Origin: CAJBNH01 sp964447285
GTDB lineage: Bacteria; Myxococcota_A; UBA9042
Assembly (NCBI GenBank): GCA_964447285.1
Contig: CAYURO010000004.1
Coordinates: 149,501 to 213,500, forward strand
Length of the DNA: 64,000 nucleotides
Direction: 5' to 3'
In this document: piece by piece, positions 1 through 7,235 of the stretch
Layout of the letters: each line of letters opens with the position of its first letter
How positions within the stretch are numbered: position 1 is the stretch's first letter
The notes under the pieces: model-generated
The model's input: only the letters and a program-made list of their open reading frames with translations
Databases searched by the model: none
Told to the model about the DNA's origin: nothing
Program-made: the position numbers and the translations under genes

Positions 1-200
1 TCCGTGCTAACTCACTTGGAATTACGGGATGTTCACAAACAGACCGCCGCGAACGCGGGCGGTGAGTATACTGCTGGACCCCCTTGCGCGCCATCGAAAT
101 GCAAGCAACGGTGGGCCACGAACGTGTGCAAAGCGCCGCCGATGAACCTTTCTTGGCCAGGATGCAACCCAACGTTCAGTCGTGTGCGGGAGTCCAGACG

Positions 201-821
201 ATGATCAGCGCGGTACCAGACCTCGACGACGACAAAGCGCAGGCGGACACCGTCGACGTGGCGCTCGTTGAGGCCTACCAACGCGGCAATGGCAACGCAT
301 TGACGGAGCTGTACCGACGGCACGGACGCCGGGTCGAGTCGATCGCGCGGAACATCGTCGGCCCCTCGAGCGAGTTGGAAGACATCGTGCAGGACGTGTT
401 CATCGAGTTGCAGCGTGCGCTCTATCGGTTCCGCGGCGACGCCCGATTCACGACCTGGCTGCACCGCATCGCGGTGAACGTGGCCCTGCAGTACCTGCGT
501 CGTGGCCGACGCAAGGGGTTCCTGCGCTGGGTAGGCTTGGAGAAAGCGGAGACGGCAACCTTCCACGCGGGCGAGTCCCGCCTCGAGGCGCGCGACACGT
601 GCCGGCAGCTCTATGACATCTTGGGCAAATTGCCTGAGAAGAAGCTGACCGTGTTTGCCTTGTACGAGCTGGAGGGCATGAGTCTGGACGAGATCGCGGC
701 GGCGCTGGGCATCGGCGTCAACACCGTGAAGTCCCGGCTGTTTCATGCCCGCAAGGATGTATTCGAGACGGCGCGACTGCGGGGCGTTCTGCCCCCCCAC
801 GCGCTGCAGGTGGTGCGATGA
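201..821 (+). CDS. ECF-family RNA polymerase sigma factor
   Basis: An extracytoplasmic-function sigma factor that would direct RNA polymerase to a small regulon when its anti-sigma partner releases it. The 206-residue protein has the two conserved blocks of the family. Region 2 includes DIVQDVFIELQ and FTTWLHRIAVN. Region 4 is a helix-turn-helix around MSLDEIAAALGIGVNTVKSR. The ATG at 201 is preceded by GGGAG at about 8 bases; an in-frame TTG at 84 would add 39 residues that do not look like sigma factor. The stop overlaps the start of the next gene (ATGA), so the two are translationally coupled, as usual for sigma/anti-sigma pairs. The ECF subgroup cannot be assigned by eye. Confidence 0.9.
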   Translation: MISAVPDLDDDKAQADTVDVALVEAYQRGNGNALTELYRRHGRRVESIARNIVGPSSELEDIVQDVFIELQRALYRFRGDARFTTWLHRIAVNVALQYLRRGRRKGFLRWVGLEKAETATFHAGESRLEARDTCRQLYDILGKLPEKKLTVFALYELEGMSLDEIAAALGIGVNTVKSRLFHARKDVFETARLRGVLPPHALQVVR

Positions 822-1936
822 GCCAGCAGATTTCACAACTTCCGGGCTGTCCCGGCCGCGACGAGTGGCTCCAGCTGCTCGACGACGCCCACGGGACGAG
901 CGTCCCGCTGACCGGACGCCCCGACCTGACCGCACACCTCGAAGGGTGTGGTGCTTGTCAGGACACGGTCGACGACGTGCGGCGTTACCACGGCTTTTTG
1001 CAACGCGGTCGCGCGCCTGGCCTGACCCAAGAGCAGCGGCAGTCACTCGATGAGCGGGTGCGCATGCTCGCCGGTCAGTGGCGGGCCCCCGCGCGCGTGC
1101 CGGCCCGCGTCGGCTGGGCAGTGGCATTCGCGGCATCGACTGCTCTGGTGTTTCTGTTCGTGCCGCCGATGTTCCGGTCGGCCCCTGATTCGGACAAGCA
1201 TACCTTCGCGCAAGCGGTGGCGGCGGCGCAGAAGGGCGTGCAGACCGCTGGCGTGGAAGGCGATGTGCAGTTCGCCGGCGTCGATGGCCGCTGGAGGCCG
1301 CTGCGGGCGGGCGATGCGTTGCGGACGGGCGACAAGCTGCGTTCCGTGAAGTTACAGGGCGTGCCGGCGCGCGTGGTGGTTCCGGGTCGTTTCGAGCTGA
1401 TTCTGACCGCGGGGACTGAGCTGGAGTTGCTGACCATGAGCCCGAGTCTCAGCTTCCTGCGCGTGCGGCAGGGTGAGGTCGAGTGCCAGGTCGTCAAACT
1501 GCGGCCGGGTCATAAATTTGGTGTGATGTTCGCAGGTTTCCGCGCTTCAGTGCTGGGCACCCGGTTCACCGTCAACAACCGCGAGGAAGCCGGCGTGGCC
1601 GTGCAGGTCACCGAGGGTGCCGTCCGCATCGATGCCGCTGACGACCCGCAGGCGCCTCCGAGCGAGACCCAGACCACCGTGCACTCCGGGCACCTGTGGA
1701 ACTTCGCGGCGGGTCGCATGTCGCTTGAGCCGACACCCGTGCCGACTGTCCAAGTCGAAGCGGCGCCAACCGCGGCAACGCCCCCCACGGCCTCCGACGC
1801 CCGGGCCATCGGTCATGCAGCCAAGTCCAAACGCCCAATCCAGAAGGAATTCTTGATTGAGGTGCCACCGCAGATGATGCCGATGGACGACACCGCGGCA
1901 CCGTTGCCCAAGGCCGCCACGCCCGCCAAGCGCTAG
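818..1936 (+). CDS. Membrane anti-sigma factor with zinc-finger and FecR domains
   Basis: Probably the anti-sigma factor of the ECF factor it overlaps by 4 bases. Of 372 residues, the N-terminal cytoplasmic part carries an H-x3-C-x2-C pattern (H40, C44, C47) typical of zinc anti-sigma domains. One membrane segment lies near residues 95-115 (VGWAVAFAASTALVFLFVPP). The periplasmic part is a FecR-type beta-sandwich domain (about 165-275, with GDALRTGDKLR and GTRFTVNNREE), followed by a Pro/Ala-rich tail. FecR domains usually relay a signal from the cell surface. Zinc finger plus FecR in one chain is a plausible transmembrane signal relay. The signal is unknown. Confidence 0.82.
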   Translation: MSQQISQLPGCPGRDEWLQLLDDAHGTSVPLTGRPDLTAHLEGCGACQDTVDDVRRYHGFLQRGRAPGLTQEQRQSLDERVRMLAGQWRAPARVPARVGWAVAFAASTALVFLFVPPMFRSAPDSDKHTFAQAVAAAQKGVQTAGVEGDVQFAGVDGRWRPLRAGDALRTGDKLRSVKLQGVPARVVVPGRFELILTAGTELELLTMSPSLSFLRVRQGEVECQVVKLRPGHKFGVMFAGFRASVLGTRFTVNNREEAGVAVQVTEGAVRIDAADDPQAPPSETQTTVHSGHLWNFAAGRMSLEPTPVPTVQVEAAPTAATPPTASDARAIGHAAKSKRPIQKEFLIEVPPQMMPMDDTAAPLPKAATPAKR

Positions 1937-1945
1937 GCTGCTTCC

Positions 1946-2521
1946 CTACAAATCCAGACCAATTCCGGCGCCGCGGTACCACACCCAGCCGACGCCAAAG
2001 GTCCAGCGCAGGGGAGTCCCTGCGGCCAGATCGGATTCCGCCCCGCCGCGGAAGACCAAACCCCAGTCGCGGGCCGGTCGATAGCCCATGGCCACCTCGA
2101 CGCGTCCCTGCCAGGCAAAGCCGTCTGCACCCCACGACGGACCCGCTGCGATGCCCAGCGAGGGAACCCAGGTCAGGGCGTCCAGCACCATGCGCACATC
2201 CGCGGTCGCGGCCGTGACGCCAGCCGGGACGTCCCATAGGAACCGGCGGTCACGCACCGCTCCTCCCACGGCCCAGAAATCGCTCAGGTTGTACAAACCA
2301 CCTAAGTCCACGCCTGCGGACACTCCGGCTGACTCTGTGCCGGCCATGGCGCCCACGGTCCACTCGGTTTCGGCTGCTGTGGCTTGGGCTTGGGTGGGGT
2401 GTCCGAGCAGAACCAGGAGGACGAGGGCGGGAAGGGTGGCGTGGGCGTGGGGCCCCCGGACTGAAGTCCGTGGGCTACCGTTCGAGAAGTCCCTTCGGGA
2501 CTCGGGGGTTCGGGTGGTCAT
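1946..2521 (-). CDS. Predicted outer-membrane beta-barrel protein
   Basis: A 191-residue exported protein. It has a hydrophobic stretch (LPALVLLVLLG) ending at an A-x-A type cleavage site (TQAQA). The rest alternates hydrophobic and polar residues with many Gly, Trp and aromatics and ends in aromatic/hydrophobic strands (WTFGVGWVWYRG), as in small barrels. The ATG overlaps the ligA stop (ATGA), so it is the downstream gene of a two-gene operon. The n-region before the hydrophobic core is unusually long (about 28 residues) because a pair of palindromic repeat units lies inside the start of the gene; no good later start codon is visible. Specific function unknown. Confidence 0.65.
   Translation of the reverse strand: MTTRTPESRRDFSNGSPRTSVRGPHAHATLPALVLLVLLGHPTQAQATAAETEWTVGAMAGTESAGVSAGVDLGGLYNLSDFWAVGGAVRDRRFLWDVPAGVTAATADVRMVLDALTWVPSLGIAAGPSWGADGFAWQGRVEVAMGYRPARDWGLVFRGGAESDLAAGTPLRWTFGVGWVWYRGAGIGLDL
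2457..2502. repeat. Two-hairpin palindromic (REP-like) element inside a coding region
   Basis: Two neighbouring perfect inverted repeats: CGGACTGAAGTCCG at 2457-2470 and AGTCCCTTCGGGACT at 2488-2502, linked by a GTGGGCTACC stretch. The pairing of a GGACTTCAGTCC-type palindrome with a GTCCCGAAGGGAC-type palindrome is the form of dispersed repetitive extragenic palindromes. It is the only copy I noticed in this window and it lies within the 5' codons of the outer-membrane protein gene. Its dispersed nature is inference and needs the rest of the genome. Confidence 0.55.
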
Positions 2522-4740
2522 GCGGGCTCCATCGGGTCGCCGATCAGGTCCCAGAACTCGCGTTCGGTCAGGATGCGCAGGCGCCCTGTCGCCTCCAACT
2601 TGCGCGCTGCCTTGAGCTTGCTTGACTCTGGCCCTGGTGTCGGGTTGGCCACGAGGAGGGTCGTTTCGGCCGTGACGCCAGAGCCGGCGACGCCTCCGAG
2701 TGCGCGAACCTGGGTCTCGGCTTCCAGGCGCGTCACGCGGCGCGTCTTGCCTGACGTGCCCTCGTGCTTCGTTCGTTCGAGTCCACCTGTGAATACGACG
2801 ACTTGGCCGACCAGCGGGCCCTGGCGCTCGACCCGGAGGATCCTGACCTGTTCAAGCAGCCGATCCACAAGCAGGGCCTGACCTTCCAGCCCGTTGATCA
2901 CCGCTCTGGCCTTCCTCCTGCTCTCTTCCTCCCACGTCCTCGCCTTCTCCGGGTCCTTCGGCCGCGCGCCGCCACCGAACCCGGGGACTCCGGCAAGTTC
3001 TTCAACTGTAAGGATTCGGATCTCCGGGAGAGTCCACCGATCTGCCAGGTCTGCGGCCGTCCGGTCGCCCAGGCCGTCGATGCCGAGGGCCACCAGGAAT
3101 CGCGCAAGTTCAACCCGGCGCGCCTTCTCGACTTCAGCGAGCAGGTTGGCAGCCGAGAGTTCGCCCATACCGGGAAGCGCTGCGATATCGCCGGCCGTGA
3201 GTCGGTACAGATCAACGGGGTCGGTCACCAAGCCGCTCTCGTGGAGCATCTCGATGACCTTGTCGCCAAAACCGCGCATGTCCAAAGCCGCGCAGTAGTG
3301 AACCAATTGTCGCCGCTTTGCGGTCACGCACGTGTGTGGCGTCGTGCACTGCAACACTTCCGTGCGGACTTCCTCCCCGCCCGGGCGCCTCTGAGTGTTC
3401 TCCCTCTCCCGAGTCGGGCTTCCGCACGACGGGCACAGCGCCGGAGGTTCGACCGGGTCTGATCCGCCGCCCCAAGTGGACTCGAGGTGCGGAATGACGC
3501 CACCGCGCCGGACCAAGTCGACCGTGTCGCCGATGCGCAGTCCCAAACGCCTGAGATTCGAGAGGTTATGCAGCGTCGCCCGGGTCACGGTCGCGCCAGA
3601 CAGTTGCACCGGCTCGACGATCGCCACCGGGGTAATCGTACCGGTGCGCGACACGCTCCACTCCACCTCGACCAGCTTCGTCTTCTCCAGACCCGCCGGG
3701 AACTTCCAGGCGATGGCGCCCTTCGGATGGTGGGCGGTGGACCGAAGGTGACTGGTCGCCTCGGTGTCGTTCAGCTTGAAGACCACACCGTCGAGCTCGA
3801 AGTCCAGCGACTCGCGAAGCCGCATGAACTCGAAGTAGGTCTTCTCGCTGTCCGCCGCAGAGCCCATCCGCAGCTCGGGCACGACAAACCCCAACCCCTT
3901 GAGCGCCGGCGCTTTCTCCGCCTCGGTGGTCAGCCCCAAGCCCAGAACGTCGTAAGCCAGGAAGCCAAGGTCGCTGAGCGAGATGCCCGCGTTCTCCTTC
4001 GACTTCAGCGCGCCGGCTGCGAGGTTGCGCGGGTTCGCAAACTTGTCCGACACGAGCTGGAATCGGGAGAGCGCCATGTAGACCTCTCCGCGCACCTCGA
4101 GCTCGGCAGTCACCGCGAGGCGACCGGGGATGGAGGGGATCCGGCGGGCATTCTCCGTGACGTTCTCGCCGACCGAACCGTCACCGCGGGTGGCCGCAAG
4201 CCGCAAGAAACCCGCCGCGTCATACGTCAGCGAGCACGCGAGGCCATCGATCTTCGGAGTCGCGACGACCTGGCACTCCGCCGCCCACGCGCGATACTTC
4301 TGTTTCTGCTCGTCCCGGCGCCGAGTCGCTTCGACCTGCCGGTCGTGCAGCGCCTCCTGGGCTTCTTCCTTCCTCAGCTTCGGCGCGTGCACCCGCGACG
4401 CTCGCGCTTCGCCGGTGAAGTCCTCCCACAACCCCTCCAACCAGAAGTCGAACTCCTCCGAGTTGGTACACTTGTCCAACGAAAGCATAGGAACCCGATG
4501 TTCAACCTTGTCTGTGGCCGCGTCCTCGACCGCCGCCCCCACCTTGTGCAAGACCGGGTGCTCGGGAGCCCGCCGCTTCAGTGTGGCCACCAAGCGGTCG
4601 AACTCAGCGTCCGAGATCTCGGGACTCGCTTCGGCGAAGTAGAGGCGGTTGTGTCGCTCGATCTCGGCCGCAAGGGCGGCGTCGGACATCGCGGCGAGCT
4701 CGATGGGCGTTAGCGGTGCAGCCGGGCTGGAGGGCGACAT
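2518..4740 (-). CDS. ligA: NAD-dependent DNA ligase
   Basis: Seals nicks in duplex DNA using NAD+, in replication and repair. The adenylation motif KIDG is present (TPKIDGLACSL, nucleophile K163), preceded by the PMLSLDK motif. An OB-fold, a four-cysteine zinc site (CPSC, then two spaced Cys), helix-hairpin-helix repeats and a C-terminal BRCT region follow. At 740 residues it is longer than the usual 670 or so. A charged insert of about 48 residues separates MLSLDK from KIDG, and the BRCT domain has an inserted basic loop. The ATG at 4740 has GAGAGGA 4 bases upstream; an upstream in-frame start at 4830 would add non-homologous residues. Confidence 0.93.
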   Translation of the reverse strand: MSPSSPAAPLTPIELAAMSDAALAAEIERHNRLYFAEASPEISDAEFDRLVATLKRRAPEHPVLHKVGAAVEDAATDKVEHRVPMLSLDKCTNSEEFDFWLEGLWEDFTGEARASRVHAPKLRKEEAQEALHDRQVEATRRRDEQKQKYRAWAAECQVVATPKIDGLACSLTYDAAGFLRLAATRGDGSVGENVTENARRIPSIPGRLAVTAELEVRGEVYMALSRFQLVSDKFANPRNLAAGALKSKENAGISLSDLGFLAYDVLGLGLTTEAEKAPALKGLGFVVPELRMGSAADSEKTYFEFMRLRESLDFELDGVVFKLNDTEATSHLRSTAHHPKGAIAWKFPAGLEKTKLVEVEWSVSRTGTITPVAIVEPVQLSGATVTRATLHNLSNLRRLGLRIGDTVDLVRRGGVIPHLESTWGGGSDPVEPPALCPSCGSPTRERENTQRRPGGEEVRTEVLQCTTPHTCVTAKRRQLVHYCAALDMRGFGDKVIEMLHESGLVTDPVDLYRLTAGDIAALPGMGELSAANLLAEVEKARRVELARFLVALGIDGLGDRTAADLADRWTLPEIRILTVEELAGVPGFGGGARPKDPEKARTWEEESRRKARAVINGLEGQALLVDRLLEQVRILRVERQGPLVGQVVVFTGGLERTKHEGTSGKTRRVTRLEAETQVRALGGVAGSGVTAETTLLVANPTPGPESSKLKAARKLEATGRLRILTEREFWDLIGDPMEPA

Positions 4741-4791
4741 GGTCCTCTCGCAACAAGCGGTGTTTGGCGGAGGACTCTTTCCGGGGAAACC

Positions 4792-4820
4792 TTGTCGGAT
4801 CGGCCCCCTGCTGCTAACGT
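4792..4820 (+). promoter_or_regulatory. Candidate promoter of tRNA-Arg(CCT)
   Basis: TTGTCG at 4792-4797, a 17-base spacer, then TAACGT at 4815-4820 preceded by TGC (extended -10). The expected transcription start is about 20 bases before the tRNA. The -10 matches consensus only partly. Confidence 0.4.
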
Positions 4821-4849
4821 GCCGCAGCAACTCCGGCGGCGCGCTCGAG

Positions 4850-4926
4850 GTCCCCGTAGCTCAGAAGGATAGAGCGTTCGCCTCCTAAGCGAAAGGCCAC
4901 AGGTTCGATTCCTGTCGGGGACGCCA
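4850..4926 (+). tRNA. tRNA-Arg (anticodon CCT)
   Basis: Complete cloverleaf. The 7-bp acceptor pairs GTCCCCG (4850-4856) with CGGGGAC (4916-4922), with discriminator G and encoded CCA at 4924-4926. The anticodon stem TTCGC/GCGAA encloses loop CTCCTAA, giving anticodon CCT for AGG codons. The T-arm has the GGTTCGATT consensus. It lies between ligA (divergent) and the helicase gene. Confidence 0.97.
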
Positions 4927-4976
4927 GCCGGAACCGCGATGCCGGCCAGCCCGTCCGCTGCCAACCCAAGGTGACC

Positions 4977-6272
4977 ATGACCCTGCCCGACAACCTGGAA
5001 GCGGACTACGGTTCCGATCCCGACGATTCCAACGACAAGCCCCGCAGCTACGTCCCGAGCACCAACGTGCCGTTCACGGACCTGCCGATCCCCGAACCGG
5101 TGCTGCGCGCCATCGCGGATCTGGGCTTCGAACGGTGCACGCCGATCCAAGCCAAGTGCCTGCCCGAGAGCCTGCACGGCTATGACGTCGCGGGACAGGC
5201 GCAGACGGGCACGGGCAAGACCGCGGCGTTCCTGATCACCATCTTCAAGGAGCTGCTCGAGACCGACCGACAGCACTCCAACGCCCCGCGCGCCGCCATC
5301 ATCGCCCCCACCCGCGAGCTTGCCCTGCAAATCGCGAGCGACGCCGAAGACCTCGGGCGCTATCTCGACTTCCGCACGGTCGCCGTGTTCGGCGGCATGG
5401 ATTGGGAGAAGCAGGCGAGACAGATCGAAGGCGTGGTCGACATCGTCGTGGGCACACCCGGCCGGATGATGGACTACATGCGGCGCAAGCTGCTGGATCT
5501 GCGCCATGTACAGATCGTGGTCATCGACGAGGCCGACCGCATGTTCGACATGGGGTTCGTCGACGACATCCGCTTCATCCTTTCGCACTGCGCTTCCGAC
5601 CGCCAGACGATGCTGTTCTCGGCCACGCTCTCGTTCGACGTGATGCGGCTGGCGCAAAAGTACATGCACGAGCCCGTCGAGATCCGCATCGAGCCGGAGC
5701 AGGTCACCGCCGCCAACGTCGAGCAGGTCCTGTACCACGTGTCCGAGCGCGACAAGCTGCCGCTGCTGCTGTGGGTGCTGGAAGAGGAGAAGCCCAAGAA
5801 GGCCCTGATCTTCATCAATACCAAGCGCGCGGGAGAGTGGCTGCAGTTCAAGCTGTACCACAACGGCTGGGAGTCCGAGTACATGTCGGGCGACATCGCG
5901 CAAGCCAAGCGCCTGCGTCTGGTCAAGGACTTCAAGGCCGGCAAGATCGAGGTCCTGGTCGCCACCGACGTCGCAGCCCGCGGCCTGCACGTGGACGACG
6001 TCGACCTGGTCGTGAACTTCGATTTGCCCATGGATCCAGAGGACTACGTGCACCGCATCGGCCGAACCGGGCGCGCGGGCAAGAAGGGCAAGGCGGTCGC
6101 GCTGGCCGACGAGGGGCTGGTCGTTCACCTGCCGCCGATCGAGAAGTACATCGGCGTCAAGGTTCCATCGTCCATTCCGACCGCGGACATGTACTTGGAA
6201 GACCTGAGCCCTTCGTTCCGCGACACGGTGCTGCTGAAGCGCAAGAAGCCGGTTCGCAAGGTGCGCCGCTAG
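4977..6272 (+). CDS. DEAD-box ATP-dependent RNA helicase (RhlB/RhlE type)
   Basis: Unwinds RNA using ATP, likely in mRNA turnover or ribosome assembly. All core motifs are visible in order: Q motif (CTPIQ), motif I AQTGTGKT, Ia PTRELALQ, Ib TPGR, motif II DEAD with IDEADRMFDMGF, motif III SAT, motif IV LIFINT, motif V ATDVAARGLH and motif VI HRIGRTGRAG. There is only a short basic tail, so this is a minimal RhlB-like helicase of 431 residues. The ATG at 4977 follows AAGGTG; a GTG two codons earlier is possible but has no ribosome-binding site of its own. Which DEAD-box subgroup it belongs to is not certain. Confidence 0.92.
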   Translation: MTLPDNLEADYGSDPDDSNDKPRSYVPSTNVPFTDLPIPEPVLRAIADLGFERCTPIQAKCLPESLHGYDVAGQAQTGTGKTAAFLITIFKELLETDRQHSNAPRAAIIAPTRELALQIASDAEDLGRYLDFRTVAVFGGMDWEKQARQIEGVVDIVVGTPGRMMDYMRRKLLDLRHVQIVVIDEADRMFDMGFVDDIRFILSHCASDRQTMLFSATLSFDVMRLAQKYMHEPVEIRIEPEQVTAANVEQVLYHVSERDKLPLLLWVLEEEKPKKALIFINTKRAGEWLQFKLYHNGWESEYMSGDIAQAKRLRLVKDFKAGKIEVLVATDVAARGLHVDDVDLVVNFDLPMDPEDYVHRIGRTGRAGKKGKAVALADEGLVVHLPPIEKYIGVKVPSSIPTADMYLEDLSPSFRDTVLLKRKKPVRKVRR

Positions 6273-6323
6273 CCGCGGCCCGAGGATTCGCGCCACCTGG
6301 TGCGATTTCGGGGACGACTGACC

Positions 6324-6352
6324 TTGACAACCCACCCGTCCAGGGGCATTGT
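6324..6352 (+). promoter_or_regulatory. Candidate promoter of tRNA-Leu(CAG)
   Basis: A perfect TTGACA at 6324-6329, a 17-base spacer and CATTGT at 6347-6352. The -10 is weak (3 of 6) and the distance to the tRNA (about 105 bases to a start near 6360) implies a 5' leader. Confidence 0.4.
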
Positions 6353-6464
6353 AGCGCCGCTCTCGCAACCCGCGCGGCCAGTCGAGAGCACCCGGGCACA
6401 CCAGCCAATTCCCTCAAGAGATTCAACCTTCTTGAGAGCAGTAGCAAGGCGCCCGGAGACCGAT

Positions 6465-6551
6465 GCGAAAGTGGCGAAATTGGTAGACGCGCTAGATTCA
6501 GGTTCTAGTGGGTGCAAGCCCTTGCGGGTTCAAGTCCCGCCTTTCGCACCA
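6465..6551 (+). tRNA. tRNA-Leu (anticodon CAG)
   Basis: A class II tRNA of 87 bases including CCA. The acceptor pairs GCGAAAG (6465-6471) with CTTTCGC (6541-6547), with discriminator A and encoded CCA. The anticodon stem CTAGA/TCTAG encloses loop TTCAGGT, giving anticodon CAG for CUG, the main Leu codon of this high-GC genome. A long variable arm and the GGTTCAAGT T-loop are present. Confidence 0.97.
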
Positions 6552-6641
6552 AGCCCTTCCCGGGGCTGGACAGCCACGCGACACAGACAAGCGCCACCGA
6601 GACTCGTGCTCGCGTGGCGCTTCTGGTTTTTGCGCACTTCC

Positions 6642-7235
6642 ATGAACGATCTGCACCACCAACCCCGCTCCCGTTTGCTGCACTTGCTGCGGCGCTGTGC
6701 AGCGTTTGTGCCGACCGCGATGCTCGCGCTGACCCTGTTTGGATGCGCCAAGTCCCCCGCAGACCAGCTGGTAGAGCGCAGCGCCCGCCGGGTCGAAGAC
6801 GGCATCGCATTGATGCTGCAGGCCAAGGGGGACGAGTCCAAGCTCGTGCGTCTGGCCATGCGGTACCGCGCCGACCACTACGCCGAGATCGTGCAGCTGC
6901 GCAAGGATGGCGACGCGCTGGGGGCCAAGCTCCCGGAAGATGAGCGGCGCGCCCTCGAGCAGCAGTTGCAGGCACGTATTCAGCCGTTGCTGGCCAAGCT
7001 GCAGGGCGAGTCGATGCGATTCCCGCGGCCGGCCAAGGCGCTGCTGTTCCTTCGACCCATCGTCCAGGTCGTCACGCCGCGGCCTCGGCCCGACGGCAAG
7101 CTGCCGTGGCTGCCGGAGGTTCCGCCGCTACCACCTGAGCTCGGGGGGACACCCGTGTTCCCGCCCGGCGAGCCAACGCCTGGCAGCGACCCGCACGGCC
7201 ACGGTTCCGACGGCCACGAGCACGACCAGCCATGA
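6642..7235 (+). CDS. Predicted lipoprotein of unknown function upstream of lnt
   Basis: A 197-residue protein with a lipoprotein signal: Arg-rich n-region, hydrophobic core, lipobox LFGC. The mature part is helical and charged (about residues 45-120, rich in Leu/Arg/Glu). It is followed by a Pro-rich linker (VPPLPPELGG) and a His-rich end (HGHGSDGHEHD) that could bind metal. Its stop overlaps the lnt start by 4 bases (ATGA). The pair is probably one transcript, so a lipoprotein is coupled to the enzyme that completes lipoprotein acylation. The ribosome-binding site is weak, so the start is less certain. I do not recognise the family. Confidence 0.7.
   Translation: MNDLHHQPRSRLLHLLRRCAAFVPTAMLALTLFGCAKSPADQLVERSARRVEDGIALMLQAKGDESKLVRLAMRYRADHYAEIVQLRKDGDALGAKLPEDERRALEQQLQARIQPLLAKLQGESMRFPRPAKALLFLRPIVQVVTPRPRPDGKLPWLPEVPPLPPELGGTPVFPPGEPTPGSDPHGHGSDGHEHDQP

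Noticed and set aside
33..1136. A 367-codon minus-strand frame over the sigma/anti-sigma genes
   Set aside because: No start site or domain, and it conflicts with the well-supported sigma factor.
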